DNA of 64,000 bases from Bog-473 sp963751335 (GTDB taxonomy: Bacteria; Actinomycetota; Acidimicrobiia; Acidimicrobiales; RAAP-2). Position numbers and translations under genes: made by a program. Positions 18,767-27,303 of the stretch are shown piece by piece. The notes under the pieces were generated by a model. It searched no databases, had not been told where the DNA came from, and worked only from the letters and a program-made list of their open reading frames with translations. How positions within the stretch are numbered: position 1 is the first letter of the stretch; each line of letters begins with the position of its first letter. The stretch covers positions 777,222 through 841,221 of the forward strand of contig CAVVUB010000001.1 of assembly GCA_963751335.1 (NCBI GenBank), in the 5' to 3' direction.

Positions 18767-20221
18767 TCAGAGCTGGGCCCACACGGTCTTATTCTTGAGG
18801 TATCCCTCGAGACCGTCCTGACCGTTTTCGTAGCCCCAACCGGACTGCTTGAAGCCGCCGAATGGCATCGCGGGGTCCCACATCATCTGGCAGTTGATCG
18901 AGACGGTACCCGCATCGAGCCGCTTGGCGAGTCGGTGTGCATGGGAAACGTCTCTCGTCCAGGCTGAGGCAGCGAGACCGTAGGTGGTGTCGTTGGCCAT
19001 AGCCACGACTTCGTCGTCATCGTCGAACGGTGCCACCGCAACCACGGGCCCGAAGATCTCTTCCCGACAGAGTCGCATTTCCTGCCTGACCTGGGCCAAA
19101 ACTGTCGGCTGCACGAAGTACCCGGTTCGATCGAGGCGGTGACCACCGATGACGACCTCAGCTCCGTCGCGCTTGCCGTCGTCGATAAAGCCCATGACCC
19201 GATGCAGTTGGCGCTCACTGATGATAGGTCCGCTGTGGACTGTTCCTTCATTCGGACCGCCCAGTCGAATCTTGCCGGCGAGCGTTGCAATACCTTCGAC
19301 CACCTGGTCATAGACACCGCGCTGCACAAAGACGCGGGAGCCGGCGACACAGGCCTGTCCGGAGTGGATGAAGATGCCCATCGCTGCGGCAGGGACGGCC
19401 TTGTCGAGGTCAGCATCGTCGTAGATAAGGACCGGTGACTTGCCACCCAGTTCGAGCATGACCCGCTTGAGATTGCCAGCCGCAGCCTGGACGATGAGCT
19501 TGCCGACCTCTGTGGATCCTGTGAAGGCAATCTTGTCGACGTCGGGGTGTTCGATGAGTGCTTGGCCGGTGGTATGGCCATAGCCGTTCACCAAATTGAC
19601 GACACCGTCGGGTACGCCGGCCTCGGCCAGGATCTCCTCAAAGACCAATGCCGACAGCGGTGTCTCCTCTGCCGGCTTGAGCACGCTGCTGCAGCCGGCC
19701 GCCAGCGATGGCGCAAGCTTGGCGGCGGCGTTGAATGCAGGGCCGTTCCACGGGATGATCAGCCCGACGACACCGACAGGTTCTTTGATCGTGTACACGT
19801 GGACCGAGGCATCGATGCCTGACAGTCCCCCCGACATCCGCACGTCGTGGGAGATCCCGTTGATCTTCGTGGACCAGCCGGAGAAGTAGCGGAAGAACTC
19901 GACCGCCGCAGCGATGTTGCGCCGGGCCTGTGGCAGCGGCATGCCCGTGTTCAGTGAGTCGAGCTGGGCCAGGTCGTCGACCCGCAACTCGAGCAGCTCC
20001 GCGATCCGCCACAAGACCTGGGCCTGTTCGCTTTGCGGCTTCTGGTGCCACACCCCGGACTCGAAGGTCTCGCGAGCTCGAGCGACACCTTCGTCGATGG
20101 CTGCGGCGCCGCCATCGACAAATTCGGCGATGGGCTGTTCAGTAACCGGGTCGATGATCCGGATGGTCTTGCCCTCGCCGGGGCGCACACGAAGCTTTTC
20201 GATCATTGCATCTACCGTCAT
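18767..20221 (-). CDS. Aldehyde dehydrogenase (NAD(P)-dependent)
   Basis: This is a full-length 484-aa ALDH. The Rossmann segment has IIPWNGPAFNAAAKLAPSLA and FTGSTEVGKLI, the catalytic Glu is in LELGGKSP, the nucleophile Cys is in SGQACVAGSRVFV, and EEIFGPVVAV and PFGGFKQSG follow. It oxidises an aldehyde to the acid; the betaine/phenylacetaldehyde-like branch is most similar, but the substrate is not determinable. It lies 19 bp downstream of the SDR gene, so alcohol to aldehyde to acid oxidation by the pair is a reasonable inference. Confidence 0.9.
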   Translation of the reverse strand: MTVDAMIEKLRVRPGEGKTIRIIDPVTEQPIAEFVDGGAAAIDEGVARARETFESGVWHQKPQSEQAQVLWRIAELLELRVDDLAQLDSLNTGMPLPQARRNIAAAVEFFRYFSGWSTKINGISHDVRMSGGLSGIDASVHVYTIKEPVGVVGLIIPWNGPAFNAAAKLAPSLAAGCSSVLKPAEETPLSALVFEEILAEAGVPDGVVNLVNGYGHTTGQALIEHPDVDKIAFTGSTEVGKLIVQAAAGNLKRVMLELGGKSPVLIYDDADLDKAVPAAAMGIFIHSGQACVAGSRVFVQRGVYDQVVEGIATLAGKIRLGGPNEGTVHSGPIISERQLHRVMGFIDDGKRDGAEVVIGGHRLDRTGYFVQPTVLAQVRQEMRLCREEIFGPVVAVAPFDDDDEVVAMANDTTYGLAASAWTRDVSHAHRLAKRLDAGTVSINCQMMWDPAMPFGGFKQSGWGYENGQDGLEGYLKNKTVWAQL

Positions 20222-20240
20222 CTTGCTTCCCTTCAGCGAT

Positions 20241-21056
20241 CTATCGTCGGTTGATGTTGCCTGCGTCGACTGGGATTACCGAGCCCGTCACATAGCGGGC
20301 CTCATCTGAGACGAGCAAGGCAATTGCATTCGAAACATCGATCGGATCGACAGCTTCGACTGGAAGGGCGTTGAGCAGCGATCCGGCGAGCTGTGGGACG
20401 TTTTCGATGATCTCAGCGACGTTGCCGCCGCCCGCCATCGGGGTGCGGACGGTCGTTGGAGCGACGCTGTTGACCTGAATGAAGTGGGGTGCCAACGAGT
20501 TGGCCCCTGACCGAGTCAGGCCTATTACACCGTGCTTCGCAGCCGTGTAGGCCAACATGCCCGCCGCGTCGATCGGCGCTCCAGTGAGCCCACCGGTGGA
20601 GCTCGTCAAAACGATGGCGCCTCCATTTCCAGCCGCAACCATGGAAGGGATGGCAGCCCGACCGGTATTCCACACTCCGGTTAGGTTCACGCCGATGACC
20701 TCGGCCCACTGCTGCTCGGAAGAGGCAATCCCACCAGGTCCGATCCCGGCATTCGCAACGACGATCTGCACTGGCCCGAGTTCCGGGATTCCCTCCATGA
20801 GTGCAGCCTGGAGGGACCCGTAGTCACGGACGTCGGCCTCTCTGGCGACAATCTTTCGACCGAGAGCTTCCACTTCCTTGACCGTTCGCTCGAGATCGGC
20901 GGGCGTCGACATCTCATAGCCCACGGACTGCAGCTGCGCGCAAATGTCGACCGCGATGACGTCGGCACCATCCTCGGCGAGACGTACGGCGTGACTCCTC
21001 CCTTGTCCACGAGCGGCGCCAGTGATGAACGCCACCTTGCCATCGAGCTTTCCCAC
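20241..21056 (-). CDS. Mycofactocin-coupled SDR-family oxidoreductase
   Basis: This is a 271-aa classical short-chain dehydrogenase with the specialised N-terminus VAFITGAARGQGRSHAVRLA and the following GADVIAVDIC, which marks the mycofactocin-linked SDR group. These proteins keep NAD bound and pass electrons to the peptide cofactor mycofactocin. The catalytic residues are visible in LTSSTGG (Ser) and AYTAAKHGV (YxxxK), with NAG at VVANAGIG. An insertion after the first strand is typical of the subfamily. It sits upstream of the aldehyde dehydrogenase in one transcription unit. No mycofactocin biosynthesis gene is in the window. Confidence 0.85.
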   Translation of the reverse strand: MGKLDGKVAFITGAARGQGRSHAVRLAEDGADVIAVDICAQLQSVGYEMSTPADLERTVKEVEALGRKIVAREADVRDYGSLQAALMEGIPELGPVQIVVANAGIGPGGIASSEQQWAEVIGVNLTGVWNTGRAAIPSMVAAGNGGAIVLTSSTGGLTGAPIDAAGMLAYTAAKHGVIGLTRSGANSLAPHFIQVNSVAPTTVRTPMAGGGNVAEIIENVPQLAGSLLNALPVEAVDPIDVSNAIALLVSDEARYVTGSVIPVDAGNINRR

Positions 21057-21354
21057 TTATTCTCCTTTCGACTCAGGTCAAGTACCTGGCGGTCGTTCTC
21101 ATGAAGATTGTGAACTCATCGCAACGCTCGGTCGTTCGCCGCCGTCAAAGTGTGGAAACACCTCTCCGTCCAGATATGGATTCGGACGACCGCCTCGGAC
21201 ACGGCTGCCTACTCGTCCGGGCGGTCCAGTTGTTTTGAGAAACAAGAGGAGATGCGCCTCTGACTCGTAGTGACCTAGGGTCTGGACGTTCGGATGATGC
21301 ATATATGCCCCGACATCTTCGGCAACATGCACGAACTTGCCCGTTCGAAGCCCG

Positions 21355-22500
21355 TCAGGTCTCGGTCTTCCTAGAGTTCAGCTCAACGCGAACGTATTCG
21401 GGATCGTCGGGCGTGCGCATGCTCAGCTGCCACTTGCAGCACACGTGGGTGTCGTCCACTCGAGGCGGGATGGCGAGCACGTCCATCTTCATATTCGGAT
21501 TATAGAGTTTTGCGGTATCTTCGATGGACGCCGGACAAGTCATGTGGCAGCCCTTCTCGAGAATATCCTCTCGCCCCAAGGCTTCCCACATCGCCGGCGC
21601 GGCGCAGCGGTTGAATGTCATAACACCTACGTCGGGCTCGGGCATCTCGAAAGTCAGGTCGAACTTCTTGCCCGGGAACGCCGAGGCGTCGACCTGGAGA
21701 TCCTTCATGAACCCAGCCACATCGTTCCCGCTCATATGCATATGGCGAGCTTTGAGATCCATGACCGCAGGAAGCACCTTGGCGCTCCAGATGTCCCACG
21801 AGATGCTGTACATCTCGTCGAGACTGTGTCGGAGCACTACCTGCATAGCTACGGCTTGGTTGCACGCCAGTATGTACTCGTGGCTTCCGAGGAGCATCGT
21901 GACGAGCTCTTCTTTCGGCAGGTCCACGAACTGGGGCTGAGGAGCGAATGCAATGGAGTAATTGATTCTGAGGTCTTCTTCTCCGCTGGGTCGATCACCG
22001 ACGAACCGCCCGAGGTCGACCGCGGCGGTTCGCGTGTCAACGAGCCATTCAGGCAGGTATTCGTGCAGCATCGGCTCCAAGCTCGGCGCCAGCACGTCCC
22101 GCCAGGAGATCCACTCGATGTCGAGTCGCTCTTGCCGGCCGAAGTAGTTCTCGACCTCGTCTAGCCACGCGCCAACCCAGACCGCACGGTACTCGTCGCA
22201 CATATCCAACATCCGGACGAGCTGCTCGCGCGAAAAGTCTGTGAATCGGAGGTCGGGCTTGAACGATCCGCTGTAGTCGGGAAGGTCGATCGCTGGATCG
22301 ACTCTGAGCTCCTGTCGGATGTCCAGTTTTCCGCGTTTGTACTGGGCGTCGGGGTCGAGCACTGGCCACTTTTTGTAGTTCGGATCGATCTCGAAGCCGA
22401 CCAACGCCTCTCCGACCGCCGCCGCCTTCTCGGCCGTTACGTGCGTCAAATCGTTCGGTGGTTCGGTACTGGCATTCGCCCCCGAGATGCGATCCGTCAT
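21355..22500 (-). CDS. Conserved two-domain protein of unknown function
   Basis: This 381-aa soluble protein is acidic, with two similar halves: FKPDLRFTDFSREQLVRMLD then WVGAWLDEV, and PQPQFVDLPKEELVTMLLGS then a matching helix. The C-terminus (GREDILEKGCHMTCPASIED) has a Cys/His cluster that could bind metal. It looks like proteins often encoded beside steroid or terpenoid catabolic genes, but I cannot name a family with confidence. It precedes the SDR/ALDH pair on the same strand (about 300 bp gap) and is divergent from the TetR gene. Confidence 0.55.
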   Translation of the reverse strand: MTDRISGANASTEPPNDLTHVTAEKAAAVGEALVGFEIDPNYKKWPVLDPDAQYKRGKLDIRQELRVDPAIDLPDYSGSFKPDLRFTDFSREQLVRMLDMCDEYRAVWVGAWLDEVENYFGRQERLDIEWISWRDVLAPSLEPMLHEYLPEWLVDTRTAAVDLGRFVGDRPSGEEDLRINYSIAFAPQPQFVDLPKEELVTMLLGSHEYILACNQAVAMQVVLRHSLDEMYSISWDIWSAKVLPAVMDLKARHMHMSGNDVAGFMKDLQVDASAFPGKKFDLTFEMPEPDVGVMTFNRCAAPAMWEALGREDILEKGCHMTCPASIEDTAKLYNPNMKMDVLAIPPRVDDTHVCCKWQLSMRTPDDPEYVRVELNSRKTET

Positions 22501-22640
22501 GTCATGATCCCCCTGCTCTCGACCTCGACAAAGGTCATTCAGGATGTACGAGAACCGCGGTGACCAAACCAGCCATACGGCAAGTTGTGGTCAAGCCGTT
22601 TAGCAAGGATCGAGTTCGAGAGTTCAGCTAGCCTTCTCTG

Positions 22641-23225
22641 ATGGTGGAGCATGCGGCAACAAGCCTCGGGGAGAGGGCCCGGCAGTACAGCCAAGCGAAG
22701 CGGCGGACGATCGATGTGGCGTTGACGCTGTTCGTCGAACGTGGGGTCGGGGAAACGTCGCTGCAGATGATCGCAGATGCTGCGGGCGTGTCGAAGGCCG
22801 CGATCTACTCTCAATTCAAGACCAAGGAAGCGATCGTGCTCGCCGTGGCCGAGGTCGAGCTGCGCGGGCTGGAGGAAGCTGTCGACGTCGCGTTGGGCGA
22901 AGGCGGCGGTACCGAGGCTCGTCGACGGCTCCTGTCGCAAGTCATAGACATGGCGGTGGCGCGGCGCAGGGCGGTCGGCACACTCCTCAGCGACCCCGTG
23001 CTCGTCCGCTATCTCAACGAGCAAGAGCTCTACCAGCGGTTGATGGCCCGACTGCTACGCGGCGCTGTTCGGCCACGGAGTCGATGACAAGTCACGGTCC
23101 GGGCTGCGGTGCTGGCGACGGCAGTCAGCGCAGTTGCCAACCACTTCGTCGTCGACGTCGATGACGATACGCTTCGGCGAGAACTATTCGAGGTGCATGG
23201 TGCCCCTGCGCCCACTGCCCGCTGA
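22641..23225 (+). pseudogene. TetR-family regulator with C-terminal frameshifts
   Basis: The N-terminal HTH is intact: TIDVALTLFVERGVGETSLQ, IADAAGVSKAAIYSQFKTKE. The ligand domain begins normally (VLVRYLNEQELYQRLMARLL), but one base too many near 23060 ends the frame at 23087. Shifting twice recovers ALFGHGVDD and VLATAVSAVANHFVVDVDD up to a TGA at 23225, about the normal TetR length. It may therefore be an intact gene with two miscalled bases. It is divergent from the catabolic genes and is the natural candidate for their repressor. I found no clean palindrome in the 140-bp gap. Confidence 0.7.
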
Positions 23226-23435
23226 CAGAACCTGAAGAGCAGATCGACCGGGCGGATGCGTCGAGTCACTGGTATCGCAGGGGTCGCGACTTAGCAACGG
23301 CGGGCAGGGATGAATGTTCTCACTGCCTCGATCATGCGAGAGTGGCCGCCTGCTGATTGTCCCTGAATAGTGAACGGGTTTCTGTGATAGATACCCTGAG
23401 CCGGATCCAGGGGGATCAGTCGTAGGGGTGAACGA

Positions 23436-24149
23436 GTGCATGTGAGACGAACAACTGGCGAACGGATCATCTTCTGGGCGCTTCCCGCGGTAGCGACCAT
23501 CTGGATCGCGGCGTTCTTCCTCTTCCCAGGTTTCCTGCCGCCCATGTCTCCGAGATGGTCGGCGCAGAGGGTCGCGACGTTCTACGCCGACCACACCTCA
23601 CGCGTCCGTTACAGCATGATCTTGTTCAACTGGTTCTGCGTGGCGCTGATCCCGATTCTGATGCTGATCGTGGAGCGCATGCGGGGCATGGCACACCGCA
23701 CTCCCATTCTGCGGTACTGCGTGATCGGGGTCTCCGGTGCCGCCCCGATCGCCTTTCTCACCGCGACGATCTTCTGGCTGGTGGCGGCGTTCCGGCCCCA
23801 TCGGGCCCCCGCGCTCACCCAGCTCTACAACGACCTGGCGTGGATCACGTTCACCTGTGGCGTGCCCTTCCTCGTTGCTCTCTGCTTGTTCTTGGCGGTG
23901 GCGATCTATCTCGATGAGCAGGCCCGACCCGTGTTTGCGCGGTGGGTCGGCCACTTCAACCTGCTCATCGCCATCGCGTTGGTGCCGGCGGGTTTTGCCG
24001 GGCTGACGCTCACTGGACCCTTCGCTTGGAACGGTCTCCTTTCGTTCTGGGTCAAGAATGTCGCCATCGCCCTCTGGCTCGTCGTCATGGCAGTGGTGTT
24101 GGGACAGGCGATCGGGCGCGATCGCTTGGCGGAGCCAGCCTCAGCGTGA
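23436..24149 (+). CDS. Multi-spanning membrane protein, first of a NorE-like operon
   Basis: The 237-aa protein has a GTG start and six or seven predicted membrane helices (for example IIFWALPAVATIWIAAFFLF, APIAFLTATIFWLVAAF, VPFLVALCLFLAVAIYL). No family is recognised with certainty. It shares a helix layout and the WV..FNLLIAIALVPAGFAG type of motif with the next protein, so the two look like distant paralogues. Its stop overlaps the next start (GTGA, 24146-24149), indicating coupled translation. Confidence 0.6.
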   Translation: MHVRRTTGERIIFWALPAVATIWIAAFFLFPGFLPPMSPRWSAQRVATFYADHTSRVRYSMILFNWFCVALIPILMLIVERMRGMAHRTPILRYCVIGVSGAAPIAFLTATIFWLVAAFRPHRAPALTQLYNDLAWITFTCGVPFLVALCLFLAVAIYLDEQARPVFARWVGHFNLLIAIALVPAGFAGLTLTGPFAWNGLLSFWVKNVAIALWLVVMAVVLGQAIGRDRLAEPASA

Positions 24150-24922
24150 AGCGACCTGCGCTGCTCGACGATCCGAAGCGAGAGCTGTGGTTGGCTTGGT
24201 ACGCCACCGTCGGCTTCTACTCCCTCTATACCGTCGTCTTCTTCATCATCACGCGCACCCAGCCGCCAGGGAAGCCGTGGTACACCCCACACCAGGTGGT
24301 TGGGTGGTTCGCCAGTCGGCACGAGGGCCTGCTCATCGGTTTTGGGCTGATCTTCATTTTGGGCGGGCTCTCCGCCACATCGATCGCACTGATCACCTAC
24401 TCCATCCGGCGGATGTCGGTCAGCCGTGCCTTCGCCTACTCGTACCTGATCCTCTACGCCGTCAGTGCGGTCCCCGGGTTCTTGTTCATCTGCGTGGCTA
24501 TGACGGTGGGCGCCTTCCGGCCGGAGCGCAACCCGGAGATCCTCCGGTGGCTCTACGACCTCGGTTTCCTGTCCTTCTCCGGCACCATGGGCGTCTTCCT
24601 CATCGGCTCGCTGATCTGGATGCTGGCCATCCTCCTCGACAACAACCGTGTCTTTCCGGTGTGGTTCGGCTATCTCAACCTGTGCAACGGACTGACCGAG
24701 GTCGTGGTCGCGCCCTCGTGGATCTTCCATGCCGGAGTCTTCGCGTGGAACGGTGTAATCGCCTGGTGGATCAACGTGGCCGTCTTCGGCCTCTACACCG
24801 GTGCGTTCATCTTCTTGTTGCGCAACATGATCCTTCGCGAGGATTTCGGTACGGGACCGTTGCCTGACCTGCCGCCGCAGGAAGGCCGAGGCCGATTGTT
24901 GGCGGAGTTCATGTCGCCGTGA
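24146..24922 (+). CDS. Multi-spanning membrane protein, second of the NorE-like operon
   Basis: This 258-aa protein has seven hydrophobic helices, including WYATVGFYSLYTVVFFIIT, LIGFGLIFILGGLSATSIAL, FSGTMGVFLIGSLIWMLAIL and WWINVAVFGLYTGAFIFLL. It resembles the preceding protein in length and in the VWFGYLNLCNGLTEVV segment. The GTG start overlaps the upstream stop and its own stop overlaps the next GTG (24919-24922). It is probably a partner or heme/quinone-associated subunit for the cytochrome-oxidase-III-like protein; this is inference from the operon. Confidence 0.55.
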   Translation: MKRPALLDDPKRELWLAWYATVGFYSLYTVVFFIITRTQPPGKPWYTPHQVVGWFASRHEGLLIGFGLIFILGGLSATSIALITYSIRRMSVSRAFAYSYLILYAVSAVPGFLFICVAMTVGAFRPERNPEILRWLYDLGFLSFSGTMGVFLIGSLIWMLAILLDNNRVFPVWFGYLNLCNGLTEVVVAPSWIFHAGVFAWNGVIAWWINVAVFGLYTGAFIFLLRNMILREDFGTGPLPDLPPQEGRGRLLAEFMSP

Positions 24923-25515
24923 CGACGACCGAACGCGATGTGTCGGGGGTGTCGGAGGAGGGCTCGCCGCAGCACGTTCCCGGCGGGCGCGACATCTGGT
25001 TCTTCGTGCTGTTCGAATCCCTCGTCTTTACCTCGTATTTCTGCGTCTATCTCTTCAACCGGACACAGCACGAGCAGGCATTCCTGCTCGGACAATCTCA
25101 CCTGCTGCTATGGCTGGGCGTGCTCGACACGATCATCCTGCTCTCGAGCTCCTGGGCCGTGGCCCGATGTGTCCAGCACGCCCGGGCCGGGCGTTACGAG
25201 CGTGCCCGACGAGAGTCGTTCCTGACCGCCGGTTTCGGGTTGGTATTCCTCATCCTCAAGATCGTGGAGTGGGTCCGACTGATCCACATGGGGGACACGT
25301 TCACGAGTAGCCAGTTTTTCCAGTACTACTACTTCCTGACGGCGATCCACTGCGTGCACCTCTTGGTGGGCTTCGTCGTACTCGGGGTGCTCGTGTATCA
25401 GCTGTCGAACGAGAAGCGGCGTTCGCAACTGACAGTGGAGACCTGTGCCACCTATTGGCACTCGGTCGACTTCTTCTGGGTATTGATCTTCGCCCTGCTC
25501 TACGTGGTGAGATGA
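24919..25515 (+). CDS. Cytochrome c oxidase subunit III-like (NorE-type) protein
   Basis: The 198-aa protein has five helices and the subunit III-family pattern: PGGRDIWFFVLFESLVFTSY at the start, LGVLDTIILLSSSWAVA in the middle and FLTAIHCVHLLVGFVVLG followed by TYWHSVDFFWVLIFALLYVV. Short five-helix forms of this family include NorE, which accompanies nitric oxide reductase. No oxidase catalytic subunit (I or II, or NorB) is encoded here, so its partner lies elsewhere. It is coupled to both neighbours by overlapping start and stop codons. Confidence 0.75.
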   Translation: MTTTERDVSGVSEEGSPQHVPGGRDIWFFVLFESLVFTSYFCVYLFNRTQHEQAFLLGQSHLLLWLGVLDTIILLSSSWAVARCVQHARAGRYERARRESFLTAGFGLVFLILKIVEWVRLIHMGDTFTSSQFFQYYYFLTAIHCVHLLVGFVVLGVLVYQLSNEKRRSQLTVETCATYWHSVDFFWVLIFALLYVVR

Positions 25516-25811
25516 TGGTGGAGACCGGGTTCAACAGGCGGCTCTTTGTGGTGTGGCTGATTCTGGTCGCTATTTCGCTGGGCTACCTCTTGATCGATCA
25601 CGAGTCCACGCATAAGGGCATTCCCACCGCGAGCGCTGTTGTGACAGTGGGCGCCATCTGCCTCGCCTTGATCAAAGTCCGGATCATCATGCGCGAGTTC
25701 ATGGAGGTGCGAGGTGCACCCAGATTTTTGCGTCGCATCACCGACTTGTGGGTGGTACTCATCGGCGTCGCCATGCTCGGGGTATACCTCGCTGGAAGAG
25801 CTGTGGTCTAG
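25512..25811 (+). CDS. Prokaryotic cytochrome c oxidase subunit IV-like (NorF-like) small membrane protein
   Basis: A 99-aa protein with three helices (RLFVVWLILVAISLGYLLI, ASAVVTVGAICLALIKVRII, DLWVVLIGVAMLGVYLAG) and the IKVRIIMREFMEVRGAP motif characteristic of prokaryotic COX4-like subunits. ATG 25512 overlaps the upstream TGA, which fixes the start over longer in-frame alternatives. It is the last gene of the four-gene operon. Confidence 0.75.
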   Translation: MMVETGFNRRLFVVWLILVAISLGYLLIDHESTHKGIPTASAVVTVGAICLALIKVRIIMREFMEVRGAPRFLRRITDLWVVLIGVAMLGVYLAGRAVV

Positions 25812-25956
25812 CCGCGTCTGTTGAATTCGTGACTGTTTGCTATTCCCGAGTGGCGGGTGAGTGATTTCCCTCGCCAGAATTCGGCGACGCGCACTCTCGT
25901 ATCCTGAGACAAGCAAGTGTTCCGGCTTGAAAAAGCGCTTTCCACCTGGTGTTTTA

Positions 25957-26113
25957 GAGCGGAAGAAGGGATTCGAACCCGCGACCCTCACCGTGGGGCA
26001 AGGTGTTTAAGTTCGTCTACTGCGTCCTGACGAGTCGTCTGAGCTGGTCTCCCGTCTACGGAATGTCCACCGAATCCGCCTGAATTCAACCCTGTTGTAG
26101 AGCGGGCTACTAC
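25957..26113 (-). repeat. tRNA-Gly half/att repeat R5 (damaged core)
   Basis: The T arm and acceptor strand are kept, but the anticodon loop is altered by an insertion (CACCGTGGGGCAAGGTG) and the acceptor carries GAAGAAGG instead of GAAGACGG. The spacer has only loose GTCCACC boxes, and the palindrome is GTTGTAGAGCGGGCTACTAC. It is probably an inactive site. Confidence 0.85.
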
Positions 26114-26320
26114 GAGTCGCGACTCACCGGGATCCTCCGTGCTGAAGGAGCCGCATACCGAGAACCGCCGCAGCCCGGTGTTTTGGGGCAGTCTGCCGTC
26201 GAGCTTTCGGCTGGGTGGCGAAGGGGGACCTGTTGGCGCTTGAAGGGTTGGGGCTTTGGCTCCGCCCGCCGCCTGCATGTGGGCAGGCTGACTCGCCGGA
26301 GATCGAAATCGATAGGTGGG

Positions 26321-26686
26321 TCAGTCTCGAAGCGACTGACCGTCGACGGTCACCTCGGTGCGGTCGGGGTAGAAAGACAACATCCCTCTCACTTCGGCAG
26401 CCTGAGCCGTCGGCGTCTCGTAGCTCCACACGATGCCGTCGTGAATCTCTCCGTCGATGTCAAGAGACCAGTATGACGCCTCACCCTTGAATGGACAGTT
26501 GGTATGGAACGTCGTGGGTCTCAGGAGATCCGTCTGCACGTCGTCTGGCGGCAGGTAGTAGCGGGAGGGCAGGCCGGTCTCGTCGAGCTTCATCGCCCGG
26601 TCGGTGGTGGCAAGCAGCAGGCCGCCAAACCGGACTTCCACATGAGCGGCGGTTGGGACGATGTTGATCGTGTGGCCATGCGTCAT
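26321..26686 (-). CDS. DUF427-family protein
   Basis: The protein contains the full DUF427 pattern: HVEVRFGGLLLATTDRAMKL, YYLPPDDVQTDLL, HTNCPFKGEASYWSL and IVWSYETP. The family is a small beta-rich fold without an established reaction. The ATG at 26686 is preferred because homologues start at the equivalent point; a longer frame opens at 26731. It is the first gene right of R5. Confidence 0.75.
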   Translation of the reverse strand: MTHGHTINIVPTAAHVEVRFGGLLLATTDRAMKLDETGLPSRYYLPPDDVQTDLLRPTTFHTNCPFKGEASYWSLDIDGEIHDGIVWSYETPTAQAAEVRGMLSFYPDRTEVTVDGQSLRD

Positions 26687-26831
26687 GACGCGACAGGCTA
26701 CCGGTGGGTCGCCGCTCCAGGTGACGCCCACAGCCGGCGCTCTGGGACAGGTCGGAGGGAGAGGTTTGGCCCAGCGAGTATCTCACTGTTGTAAGCGAGT
26801 GTTGACTGATGGTTTCGATTCGTTCAGAGTT

Positions 26832-27173
26832 GTGACGGTGAAGCCCTCGGAGTCGTTCTGGGAAGCATGGGAGCGCATGAGGACAAGTGAAGACCCCGAC
26901 CCGCTCGAAGTCCTTCAAGTGGCGGTTGCGTTTAGTCGTTACTTTGATGCGGCCCAGAAGGAAGCAATCTCGTTTGCGCGCTCGGCTGGGCTGTCGTGGG
27001 AGCAGATTGCCGAGTCCCTCGGCCAGAGTCGACAAGCCTTGTGGCAGCGTGCGAGCAGAGATGCGTCACTGCAGGCGCTTTTGGCCGCATCCGGAAAGCG
27101 ACGGTGGGAGGTGGTCAAGCGTGACCCCATCTCCTGGTACGGAGAAACCAAAGCCTTCCCTGCCCAAAGCTGA
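26832..27173 (+). CDS. Small helix-turn-helix-containing protein
   Basis: The 113-aa protein (GTG 26832 or 26838) has AISFARSAGLSWEQIAESLG then QSRQALWQRASR, a helix-turn-helix pair of the kind used to recognise DNA or to pack sigma-like domains. The upstream part (ESFWEAWERMRTSEDPDPLE) is helical. No family is assigned. It precedes an APH-like kinase on the same strand by about 130 bp. Confidence 0.5.
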   Translation: MTVKPSESFWEAWERMRTSEDPDPLEVLQVAVAFSRYFDAAQKEAISFARSAGLSWEQIAESLGQSRQALWQRASRDASLQALLAASGKRRWEVVKRDPISWYGETKAFPAQS

Positions 27174-27303
27174 ATGCGGAACGAGGACTCGTATTGCGCT
27201 ACCCGGCGAACGGAGACACCCTTGCCCGGTAGGACTCCATAGGATCGGCTGTGCGTCAAGGACCAACGATCGAGGAATACGAAGGACCGAGGGACAGACC
27301 CCC

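Noticed and set aside
21099..21332. 77-aa minus-strand ORF upstream of the SDR gene
   Set aside because: No domain or good start; biased composition and position in an intergenic region.
23436..25811. Denitrification (nor) locus
   Set aside because: Only NorE/NorF-like accessory proteins are visible; without NorB/NorC or regulators the naming would be unsupported.
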